Below the pieces are notes generated by a model, which ran no database searches, was not told the DNA's origin, and was given only the letters and a program-made list of their open reading frames with translations. Made by a program: the position numbers and the translations under genes. A DNA stretch of 47,686 nt from a virus: positions 1-47,686 of the IMG/VR virus record IMGVR_UViG_3300021962_000182; one strand, written 5' to 3'. Positions 40,897 to 47,686 of this stretch are shown here, piece by piece. The first letter of the stretch is position 1; each line of letters opens with the position of its first letter.

Positions 40897-42279
40897 ATGA
40901 CGACAACAGAAAAGAACGATTTCAGTCGTTTTGGCCGCGCATTTCAAGAAAATCTGGTTCAACTGATTCTTCTTGATAGACCTTTTAGCGATCAAATTCG
41001 TGAAGTGTTCTCAACAGAATTTCTTGAACTTAAATATCTTCAAGCATTTGTAAATCTTATCTTTAGTTATAAAGACAAATATAAGATTCATCCTACGTTT
41101 GATATTATGACTACGCTTGTTCGCACAGGTCTTGAAGATCAGAACGAGACAGTCCAAAAGCAAGTTCGTGATTACTTTGCCCGTATTCACGATAAAGAAC
41201 CAGATGGTGCGGATTTTGTTAAGGAAACCTCACTTGATTTCTGTAAAAAGCAAAAGCTAAAAGAAGCTATGTTGAAGTCGGTAAAGCTTCTTCAAACTGC
41301 TTCTTTTGATGAAATTTCTAAAACTATTAACGAAGCTCTAAAGCTTGGCACCACATCTGACTTTGGTTATGATTATCTTGTAGATTTTGAAAAGCGATTC
41401 CAACTTAAATCTCGTAATCCACTCTCTATGGGTTGGGCTGAAATTGATTCTATCTGTAAGGGTGGTCTTGGAACAGGAGAGCTTGGAGTTGTAATTGCTC
41501 CTACAGGTGCTGGTAAATCGATGGTTCTTGTCCATCTTGGAACGGAGGCGATTAAGGCTGGCAAAACCGTAGTTCACTATACCCTAGAGCTTGCTGATTC
41601 AGTTGTTGCTTCACGTTACGATAGTTGTCTTACGGGTATTGAATTGAAGAATCTGTTTTCATTTAAGGAGCAGATTTTCCAATCAGTCCAAGAACTTGCT
41701 GGAAAACTAATTGTTAAGGAATATCCTACCAAATCTGCTTCTACAAATACTCTAAAGCTTCATCTTGAGAAGCTAAAAATTAAGGGCATCAAACCAGATA
41801 TGATCATCGTTGACTATGGTGATCTTCTTCGTCCTATTTCTAATCAAAAGGAGAAGAGACAGGAACTTGAAACTATTTATGAGGAGCTACGAGGATTAGC
41901 CCAAGAGAATACTTGCCCTGTTTGGACCGCATCACAAACAAATCGTTCTGGTCTAAACGCAGAAGTTATTACTATGGAAAGCATTAGCGAAGCATTTAAC
42001 AAGTGCTTCGTAGCAGATTTTATTTTCTCTGTGTCACGAACTGTTGAAGATAAAACCACTAACTCTGGTCGTATCTTTGTAGCTAAAAACCGTAATGGTC
42101 CAGATGGTCTTGTCTATCCAATCTTCATGGATACTTCTAATGTCAAGATTAAAGTATTGCCCTCGACAGGAGAGACACCATCGGATATAATGGTTAAAAG
42201 TTCAAAAGAACAAGAAGACAACCTAAAGAAGAAATATTCTAAATATAAGAAAAAGAAAACGGAGAACGAAGATGTATAG
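40897..42279 (+). CDS. Replicative DNA helicase, gp41/DnaB-like
   Basis: 460 residues. The RecA-type helicase core is clear: Walker A APTGAGKS (201-208), VVHYTLELADSVVASR (a DnaB-type H1a region) near 225-240, Walker B MIIVDYGDLLRP near 305-316, and PVWTASQTNRSG near 343-354. GRIFVAKNRNGPDG near 385 is the conserved C-terminal motif with the arginine finger region. It forms a hexamer unwinding the fork; no primase was seen in the window. The N-terminal 140 residues are helical, fitting the primase-interaction domain. It overlaps NrdJ by eight bases. Confidence 0.93.
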   Translation: MTTTEKNDFSRFGRAFQENLVQLILLDRPFSDQIREVFSTEFLELKYLQAFVNLIFSYKDKYKIHPTFDIMTTLVRTGLEDQNETVQKQVRDYFARIHDKEPDGADFVKETSLDFCKKQKLKEAMLKSVKLLQTASFDEISKTINEALKLGTTSDFGYDYLVDFEKRFQLKSRNPLSMGWAEIDSICKGGLGTGELGVVIAPTGAGKSMVLVHLGTEAIKAGKTVVHYTLELADSVVASRYDSCLTGIELKNLFSFKEQIFQSVQELAGKLIVKEYPTKSASTNTLKLHLEKLKIKGIKPDMIIVDYGDLLRPISNQKEKRQELETIYEELRGLAQENTCPVWTASQTNRSGLNAEVITMESISEAFNKCFVADFIFSVSRTVEDKTTNSGRIFVAKNRNGPDGLVYPIFMDTSNVKIKVLPSTGETPSDIMVKSSKEQEDNLKKKYSKYKKKKTENEDV

Positions 42280-44677
42280 TAAAGAAGAGGTTAATGCTAA
42301 TAGCGTTTCCTATTTTAATGGTGACGAATTGGCAGGTAACGTATTTACAACAAAATACGCCCTAAAAACTAAAGATGGTAAGTATTTGGAGTCAAACCCA
42401 GATCAAATGCACCAACGTATAGCCAAAGAATTTGCTCGTATTGAAGCAAAGTTTGGTGGTGAGACAGCATTAGATTACGATACAATTTATAATGATATTA
42501 AAAACTTTGGTTATATCGTTCCACAAGGTTCTCCTATGTATGGAATTGGTAATAACGAGACAGTAGCATCACTATCAAATTGTGTTGTAGTTGCTTCACC
42601 AGAAGATAATGTTTCATCAATTATGGATTCTGGTAAACATCTTGCCAATCTATTTAAGCGTCGTTGTGGCGTTGGTATTGATATTACTAATTTACGCCCA
42701 GAAGGTATGATTGTAAATAACTCAGCAGGCACTACAACAGGTGCTTGGTCATTTGCTGATTTCTACTCCTATGTTTGTAGAATGATTGGTCAAAATGGTC
42801 GTCGTGGTGCTCTTATGATTTCAATTGATGTAAGACATCCAGATGTATTTAAATTCGTTAAGATGAAGCATGACTTAACAAAGGTAACAGGTGCAAATGT
42901 CTCAATTAGAATCTCAGACGATTTCATGGAAGCTGTGGAGCAAGATCAAGATTTTACTTTGCGATATCCTGTTGATTCCGCTGTTCCTACTTATACTAAA
43001 AACATTAGAGCCAGAGAGTTATGGAAAGATATTGTTGATTCCGCGACAAAAACAGCAGAACCAGGACTCTTGATGTGGGGTAATATTGAGAAGTTCTTGC
43101 CAGCAGAAAGCTACAAAGATCATGGTTTTAAGACACTAACTACTAATCCATGTGGCGAAATTCCTCTTTCAGCTTACGATAGTTGCCGTCTTGTTTCTGT
43201 GAACCTTAAATCATTTGTAGAGAATTCATTTACGAATGATGCTAGATTTAATTTTGATCTCTTTAAGAAAGTCACTAAGCGTGCTATGCGTTTGTCCGAC
43301 GATCTTATTGAGCTTGAAATTGAGAAGCTTACAAAGATTCTAAACGCTTGCGATACACCAGACGAAAAAGAGCTTTGGACTAATCTTCTTAGAGCTTGTG
43401 TGGACGGACGTAGAACAGGTCTTGGAACACACGGATTAGCTGATGCTTTGGCTTGTCTACAAATTCCTTATGACTCTACTCTTGGTCTTGCGATGATTGA
43501 CGAAATCTATCGCACACTAAAAGAAAGTGCATATGGTGAATCTGTTTGGCTTGCAAAAGAACGTGGTTCATTCCCTGTATTTGATTGGGAACTTGAAAAA
43601 GATAATGCTTTCATCAAATCTCTTCCAAGTGAAATTCAAAATGCAATTAAGACATTTGGACGCAGAAATATTAGTATTCTAACAAATGCTCCAACAGGTT
43701 CTGTTTCAATTATGTCTCAAACCTCTTCTGGTCTTGAACCTGTATTCCGTAATTTCTATATTCGTCGTCGTAAACTTTCTCATAATGAGCAAGATCAAAC
43801 TGCAACATTCGTAGATGCAGTTGGAGACAAATGGACTGAATATAAAGTTTACCATCAAAATGTTCAAGAATATTTGAAACTCTTTAATACTGATGAAGTG
43901 CCAGATTTCTTTACTGAGTCAGACAAAATCGATTGGAAGCGTCGTGTTGAAATTCAAGGAACAATCCAAAAACATATTGATCATTCAATTTCTTCTACAA
44001 TCAACCTTCCAAAAGGAACTACACCAGAGACAGTCGCAGAACTTTACCAACTTGCTTGGAAACACGGCTTAAAAGGCGTTACAGTTTATGTTGATGGTTC
44101 CCGTGATGGTGTCTTAATTACAGAGACAAAAAAAGAAGAATTCCCACAACATAATGCTCCAAAACGTCCAACAACACTTGAAACTGATATTCACAACCTT
44201 ACAATTAAGGGAGAGAAATGGACAATTCTTGTTGGTCTAATGGATGGTAAACCTTACGAAGTTCTTGGAGGAGCAAATAAAATTGTAGACCTTCCAAAGA
44301 ACGCAAAGAAAGGACAACTTCTAAAAGTTTCAACTGGTAAAAATCAAGCTCGTTATGATTTAGTAGTTGATGATTTGACTGTCAAAGATGTTTCAAAAGT
44401 ATTTGATAATCCAAATTACTCAACCTTTACCCGTTTACTTTCTCTTTCACTTCGTCATGGTGCTCCAATTAACTATGTTGTAGAACAAATGCAGAAAGAG
44501 CAAGATGCAGATATGTTCTCGTTTGCTCGTTCAATTGCAAGAGTTCTAAAACACTATGTCCCAGATGGAACAAAAGCCACAGGAGTAAAAACTTGCACAG
44601 AATGTGGATCAACTAACTTGATTTACCAAGATGGATGTGCTACTTGTGCTGACTGTGGAAATTCAAAGTGCGGCTAA
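42272..44677 (+). CDS. nrdJ: Class II (cobalamin-dependent) ribonucleotide reductase
   Basis: 801 residues, one chain. The active-site cysteines occur as C104 (SLSNCVVV), C294 within NPCGEI (292-297) with Glu 296, and C305 (DSCRLVSVNL). The C294-C305 spacing of 11 equals that of the Lactobacillus adenosylcobalamin enzyme and differs from class I. A GDP-type loop and NAPTGSVSIMSQTSSGLEP near 474-492 are also typical. The C-terminus ends in a Cys-rich zinc-ribbon (CTECGS and CATCADCGNSKCG), as in NrdJ/NrdZ proteins, with the terminal Cys pair acting as a reductant relay. No NrdB-type subunit is needed. It makes dNTPs for replication. Confidence 0.92.
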   Translation: MYSKEEVNANSVSYFNGDELAGNVFTTKYALKTKDGKYLESNPDQMHQRIAKEFARIEAKFGGETALDYDTIYNDIKNFGYIVPQGSPMYGIGNNETVASLSNCVVVASPEDNVSSIMDSGKHLANLFKRRCGVGIDITNLRPEGMIVNNSAGTTTGAWSFADFYSYVCRMIGQNGRRGALMISIDVRHPDVFKFVKMKHDLTKVTGANVSIRISDDFMEAVEQDQDFTLRYPVDSAVPTYTKNIRARELWKDIVDSATKTAEPGLLMWGNIEKFLPAESYKDHGFKTLTTNPCGEIPLSAYDSCRLVSVNLKSFVENSFTNDARFNFDLFKKVTKRAMRLSDDLIELEIEKLTKILNACDTPDEKELWTNLLRACVDGRRTGLGTHGLADALACLQIPYDSTLGLAMIDEIYRTLKESAYGESVWLAKERGSFPVFDWELEKDNAFIKSLPSEIQNAIKTFGRRNISILTNAPTGSVSIMSQTSSGLEPVFRNFYIRRRKLSHNEQDQTATFVDAVGDKWTEYKVYHQNVQEYLKLFNTDEVPDFFTESDKIDWKRRVEIQGTIQKHIDHSISSTINLPKGTTPETVAELYQLAWKHGLKGVTVYVDGSRDGVLITETKKEEFPQHNAPKRPTTLETDIHNLTIKGEKWTILVGLMDGKPYEVLGGANKIVDLPKNAKKGQLLKVSTGKNQARYDLVVDDLTVKDVSKVFDNPNYSTFTRLLSLSLRHGAPINYVVEQMQKEQDADMFSFARSIARVLKHYVPDGTKATGVKTCTECGSTNLIYQDGCATCADCGNSKCG

Positions 44678-44686
44678 TCTAAAAGC

Positions 44687-44715
44687 TTGACGATAGCCTC
44701 CATATTGGTTAGTTT
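44687..44715 (+). promoter_or_regulatory. Sigma70-like promoter upstream of a small gene
   Basis: TTGACG, 17 bases, TAGTTT (three of six to TATAAT, the key T, A and T). A better -10 (TACTAT, 44715-44720) would need a 22-base spacer. Its spacer contains the left arm of the hairpin at 44697-44734. Confidence 0.5.
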
Positions 44716-44734
44716 ACTATGACTAATATGGAGG
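44697..44734 (+). promoter_or_regulatory. Hairpin that sequesters a Shine-Dalgarno in read-through RNA
   Basis: CCTCCATATT (44697-44706) pairs perfectly with AATATGGAGG (44725-44734), and the right arm ends in GGAGG, the ribosome binding site of the gene at 44741. RNA started at the promoter at 44687 begins after the left arm, so only read-through RNA from nrdJ should fold it. T4 genes e, soc and 49 use this design. Confidence 0.7.
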
Positions 44735-44740
44735 TTATTT

Positions 44741-44968
44741 ATGTCTGCAAAATGTAATCATTTAGTCCCAGCTTTAGAACAAAACAAAAAATGTGTAAGC
44801 TCAGATCCAAATAGCAGAACACATTTTTGGATACCAACAGGATATATAGAAGCAAAAATCAACAATACTATAAGAGTTGACTTTATCTGCAAATACTGTG
44901 AAAAAAGAGTTACAAACTTCTTAGACAAAGAAGAATATGAATTAAACAAAAGGTTATTAGGTGCATAA
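44741..44968 (+). CDS. Small protein with Cys/His metal-binding type motifs
   Basis: 75 residues. CNHLVPALEQNKKC and FICKYCEKRV carry CxxH- and CxxC-type pairs spaced about 45 residues apart, compatible with a zinc finger. It is followed by the cochaperonin gene with a one-base overlap. Function unknown; a small regulatory or adaptor protein is a guess only. Its binding site lies in the hairpin above. Confidence 0.65.
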   Translation: MSAKCNHLVPALEQNKKCVSSDPNSRTHFWIPTGYIEAKINNTIRVDFICKYCEKRVTNFLDKEEYELNKRLLGA

Positions 44969-45243
44969 TGTATTATTTATCCCCACGAAACAATTACTTG
45001 CTAATCGAACCCCTAGAGGTTATAGAAGAGAAACCCAAGCAAGCTTTCCTTCTTCCAACTGATTACAAGGAAAAGGAAAACCCATACAAAGTTATGCGGG
45101 TTATTGAAGATTCAACTGATAAGTATAAACCAGAAAGTTTAATTTTGGTTCCATCACATATGATTGAAGAAATTGAATTAGAAGGTCAAAAACACTTTCT
45201 AGTTACACAAAACTATGTTATAGCAACAGTCACACAGGAGTGA
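44968..45243 (+). CDS. GroES-like cochaperonin (gp31-type)
   Basis: 91 residues. The layout matches the GroES barrel: NNYLLIEPLEVIEE as the first strand, a mobile-loop-like KPKQAFLLPTDY, a central VMRVIEDS strand and a closing NYVIATV strand. T4 gp31 (111 residues) replaces GroES so that gp23 fits the GroEL cage. Here the capsid protein is unusually long (592 residues), so a dedicated cochaperonin makes sense. Sequence identity to GroES is low and the conserved IVL-type mobile-loop contact is only partly seen (AFLLP). It is translated in overlap with the previous gene. Confidence 0.65.
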   Translation: MYYLSPRNNYLLIEPLEVIEEKPKQAFLLPTDYKEKENPYKVMRVIEDSTDKYKPESLILVPSHMIEEIELEGQKHFLVTQNYVIATVTQE

Positions 45244-45245
45244 AA

Positions 45246-45509
45246 ATGTCTCAAGAAGTCGTAACGTCCAAAGAAGATAATATCGCAAGCTACATCCGTC
45301 AGCTTGCTTCAATTGAGGCTTGTATTGAACCATTTAAGGAGCAAGCAAAAGACCTTCGTAAAGATTATGTAGAGAAGGGTTGGCTTACCAAAGAAGACAT
45401 TAAAAGTGCTGTAAAAGCTTATCGTCTTTCAAAGTCCAAAATTAATATGGACCAGCTTGTTGAAAGTCATAATACACTTGTAAGCAAAAACCTTATTAGT
45501 GAGGAATAA
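45246..45509 (+). CDS. Small helical hypothetical protein
   Basis: 87 residues from ATG 45246, with CAGGAG five bases before; a GTG at 45240 falls within the binding site. Highly charged and helical: SYIRQLASIEACIEPFKEQAK then DLRKDYVEKGWLTKEDIKSAVKAYRLSKSK. It resembles a family of short conserved myovirus proteins of unknown function. Located in the cluster from cochaperonin to ThyX. Confidence 0.65.
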   Translation: MSQEVVTSKEDNIASYIRQLASIEACIEPFKEQAKDLRKDYVEKGWLTKEDIKSAVKAYRLSKSKINMDQLVESHNTLVSKNLISEE

Positions 45510-45510
45510 T

Positions 45511-45972
45511 ATGGATCCTATTGTAGAACAACCAGCATTACCACCAGAAGAAATGCCAGCACTAGAAGTGGGCGAAGAGAACCAATTTACTTCTTCTACT
45601 GTTCAAGCTTCAAATGTAATAAATGATAGGGAATATCCAAGCTTATACGATACTTATGGAACAACTATGATTGCTATTGTATTTGCAGTAGCAATCGTAA
45701 CAGGTGTAATTGGATTAGTTCAGTATATCTATCGTAGGGCAAGTTCAGATCATTCAGCACTTACACAATTTGTTACAACTATGTTTGCTCTTATTGCTGG
45801 CGTATTTGTAGCTGATAAGATTGTTGCTGGACCTTCAACAGAACTTCTAAACGGTCAAGAGTCACTTAAAGTTCTGGAATTTATCCAACAAACTTGTTTA
45901 ATGGTGTTTGCGTATTATTTTGGAACTAAAGCACAACCACCAGCAGACGGTCCCTTAAATAAAGAGGAATAA
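45511..45972 (+). CDS. Three-segment membrane protein (possible holin)
   Basis: 153 residues from ATG 45511 with GAGGA upstream; the GTG at 45499 is not needed. Acidic, Pro-rich N-terminus (about 1-50), then probable membrane segments at 51-73 (TTMIAIVFAVAIVTGVIGLV), 86-105 (FVTTMFALIAGVFVA) and 119-138 (VLEFIQQTCLMVFAYYFG), and a short acidic tail. Size and segment number fit a class I-like holin, but no endolysin was found in the window, and other inner-membrane roles are possible. Confidence 0.6.
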   Translation: MDPIVEQPALPPEEMPALEVGEENQFTSSTVQASNVINDREYPSLYDTYGTTMIAIVFAVAIVTGVIGLVQYIYRRASSDHSALTQFVTTMFALIAGVFVADKIVAGPSTELLNGQESLKVLEFIQQTCLMVFAYYFGTKAQPPADGPLNKEE

Positions 45973-46689
45973 ATGAAATCTATTGAGTTATATGGTGATG
46001 GAATTGGTAAGGTTGAACTTGTAGAAAGTATGGGTTCAGATCTTACTGTTGTTAATTCAGCGCGTGTAAGTTTTGGGAAGCACAAAGAAGAGCTAGATGA
46101 TAAGGATGAAAAACTTATTGATTATCTTATTCGCCATAAACATACTTCTGTATTGGAACACTGTCTTGTAACTTTTAGATTTAAAGTTCCTCTGTATGTT
46201 CGTTCTCAACATCACAGGCATCGCACTTGGTCTTATAATGAGATATCAAGGCGATATACTGAAGAAAACTTACAGTTCTACCAACCAGAAGAATTTAGAA
46301 CGCAACACAAGTCAAATCGACAAGCCAGCAATAATGAAAACCTAATTAATCCTTGGGTAGAAGAACCAGATCAGTGGATTCAAGGACGTAGGGTTAGTGA
46401 CGCACTTAAGGACCATCACGAAGATAGTGTAAAGCTATACAATAAATTGATGGAACTTGGTGTTTGTCGTGAGCAAGCAAGGGGCGTTCTTCCACAAAAT
46501 CTCTATACTGAATATTATGGAACAGTAAATCTTGGTAATCTACTTAAGTTTATTGACCTTAGAACCCATGAAGGCGCACAGTGGGAAATTCAAGTTGTAG
46601 CTCAAGCTTGTTTGGAGATTGTAAGCGATCTATATCCAAAGACAGTAGCAGCTTATCGTCGTATTCTTGATGAAAAAAGAAATACATAA
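45973..46689 (+). CDS. thyX: Flavin-dependent thymidylate synthase ThyX
   Basis: 238 residues. The ThyX signature RHRxxSxNExSxRY is complete at 82-95 (RHRTWSYNEISRRY), in the correct place after VPLYVRSQHH. It makes dTMP from dUMP with FAD and methylene-tetrahydrofolate, completing the route from the deaminase. A second His/Arg-rich motif near 180 (NLLKFIDLRTHEGAQWEI) includes the usual Arg and His of the C-terminal half. Starts directly at the stop of the membrane protein. It overlaps the next start by 20 bases. Confidence 0.93.
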   Translation: MKSIELYGDGIGKVELVESMGSDLTVVNSARVSFGKHKEELDDKDEKLIDYLIRHKHTSVLEHCLVTFRFKVPLYVRSQHHRHRTWSYNEISRRYTEENLQFYQPEEFRTQHKSNRQASNNENLINPWVEEPDQWIQGRRVSDALKDHHEDSVKLYNKLMELGVCREQARGVLPQNLYTEYYGTVNLGNLLKFIDLRTHEGAQWEIQVVAQACLEIVSDLYPKTVAAYRRILDEKRNT

Positions 46690-47587
46690 ATACGATAAAA
46701 TAGTAATAGGTTCGACCCTTGAAGGTTTGCTTTATGCTTATCTTCACGGGTTGCCTTTGTTTTATTCGGTTGCTAAAGTTCCAACAGAATTTGAAGCTTT
46801 AGAAGTTGATGATAATTTTTGGGGTGCATTAGACCATGAAAACATACCAAGAACGATTAAAACAAGTGAAGGTGAGTTAACTATAGGTTCCAGCAAGTTA
46901 GAAGTATGGAACAAATTATTCTTTTCATTATCTATGTCTGGTTTATTACCATGCACAAATATACAGACGTTAAGAATAGATGATGAACTTGTTAAAATAA
47001 CAACTCAAAACAATAGATTAATAAAATTACAACCAAAAGAAATCTTGTTGTTTGATGATGAAGGCGTAGAAGGTTTAGCAAGAGCCTATAAAATGAATAA
47101 AAGGCTTATTGTATACGATTGGATGATATTTCATTTTCTTATGATTAACTTTGATTTTACTATGGTTCAAACAGAATGGGATTATGGTAATAAATTATGG
47201 TTTTTACAAGCTGGTGGAAATCGTCCCGCTGATGGTTGTTTAATCTCTTATGTAAGTGGTCAAACAGAATTACAAAATGACTTGACTGATTACATCTTGC
47301 GGTTTACATTAAAAAGTATCTTCAAAAAATACAACATGAAGGGACAAAATAATGGTTATCGTCCTAATGGTGTTAAAAACTATAGACCAATTAAATATGA
47401 GTTTATAGACAGACAAGTCGTTAAAGAAAAACCACATTTATATCATGATTGGGATAATGTTAAATCCATGACCCATCTAACAATCAAAGATATTTTTGAA
47501 GAGAAAAAAACAACTAACTATGTGATGTATAAAACATGCTCGAAATTGACACAGAAAACAGGACAAATAAAGGGAGTTTTCATTTAG
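46670..47587 (+). CDS. Hypothetical protein with N-terminal nucleotide-binding-like motif
   Basis: 305 residues from ATG 46670. YDKIVIGSTLEGLLYAYLHG forms a beta strand plus glycine turn like that of FAD/NAD(P)-binding proteins (GxxxxG rather than the classic GxGxxG). Later parts are Trp/Tyr-rich, with FHFLMINFDFTMVQTEWDYG and RPADGCLISYVSG. No catalytic motif was recognised. It starts 20 bases inside ThyX. Possibly an accessory to nucleotide metabolism, judging from position only. Confidence 0.6.
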   Translation: MKKEIHKYDKIVIGSTLEGLLYAYLHGLPLFYSVAKVPTEFEALEVDDNFWGALDHENIPRTIKTSEGELTIGSSKLEVWNKLFFSLSMSGLLPCTNIQTLRIDDELVKITTQNNRLIKLQPKEILLFDDEGVEGLARAYKMNKRLIVYDWMIFHFLMINFDFTMVQTEWDYGNKLWFLQAGGNRPADGCLISYVSGQTELQNDLTDYILRFTLKSIFKKYNMKGQNNGYRPNGVKNYRPIKYEFIDRQVVKEKPHLYHDWDNVKSMTHLTIKDIFEEKKTTNYVMYKTCSKLTQKTGQIKGVFI

Positions 47588-47686
47588 CAGGTATTGTTCC
47601 TGTTTCTGGTGAAGCTCTTGATTTTAAAATGCCTTGGCACGATAGTTTGATGCCTATTGGACCAAACTATACTATGGTAGAAAGAG
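47536..47686 (+). CDS. Partial gene running off the right edge
   Basis: At least 50 codons from ATG 47536, inside the end of the preceding gene, with no stop before the window edge. The visible part contains HLAGIVPVSGEALDFKMPWH followed by DSLMPIGPNYTMVER. This resembles the N-terminus of hypothetical marine phage proteins with nucleotidyltransferase-like sugar-nucleotide handling (IPV...MPWxDSLMPI), but the evidence is thin. Confidence 0.5.
   Translation, partial: MLEIDTENRTNKGSFHLAGIVPVSGEALDFKMPWHDSLMPIGPNYTMVER

Noticed and set aside
1-47686. tRNA genes or integration functions
   Set aside because: No gap is long enough to hide one unnoticed, and no cloverleaf, integrase or attachment-site pattern was seen.

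Overview
The window is a densely coded, AT-rich stretch of a T4-like myovirus genome (contractile-tailed dsDNA phage). Every convincing gene lies on the + strand, intergenic gaps never exceed about 110 bases, and many start and stop codons overlap. T4-type proteins that can be recognised are the prohead scaffold gp22, major capsid gp23, neck gp13, tail-sheath stabiliser gp15, sheath gp18, tube gp19 (plus a paralogue), the gp26-type tail assembly chaperone, a tape measure, gp53 and other baseplate proteins, gp32, UvsX and gp41. It is not a close T4 relative: it has a short family-A DNA polymerase, a class II (cobalamin-dependent) ribonucleotide reductase, ThyX and a phage-encoded ribosomal protein bS21, a set known from marine and other environmental phages. 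Shine-Dalgarno sites and TTGAC/TAnnnT promoters fit a proteobacterium-like host, but the host cannot be fixed from this sequence. No tRNA, CRISPR array, insertion sequence or integration gene was seen.

Layout. 1-11148: two small structural-type genes, a bS21 gene, and a cassette of fibre/adhesin genes, including a 1250-residue protein with 13 YadA-like SHAEG repeats and three genes sharing one C-terminal module. 11217-22443: capsid, neck, sheath, tube and chaperone genes, including a likely programmed frameshift at 21459-21465 just upstream of the tape-measure region. 22478-30380: tape measure and baseplate. 30388-47686: polymerase, Dps-like protein, putative capsid cargo, Nudix, gp32, UvsX, deaminase, flap-type exonuclease, helicase, NrdJ, GroES-like cochaperonin, a membrane protein, ThyX, and a gene running off the right edge.

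Two promoter classes partition the window. A recurrent ACTATTTATT motif sits in front of virion operons (ten good sites and one weak one) and is a candidate late promoter. The replication half instead has sigma70-like TTGAC(G/T)-N17-TAnnnT sites in front of gp32, the deaminase, the helicase and a small zinc-binding-type gene.

The main second-look points are: (i) bS21 inside a late virion operon; (ii) the frameshift joining the gp26-like protein to a short chaperone extension; (iii) three proteins with N-terminal tags that resemble T4 capsid-targeting sequences (W-x-x-F-L-x-E), one carrying a phosphatase-type CX5R loop, suggesting packaged and injected cargo; (iv) a hairpin that hides a Shine-Dalgarno only in read-through RNA; (v) a 5'-end hairpin leader on gp32 mRNA reminiscent of T4 autoregulation.
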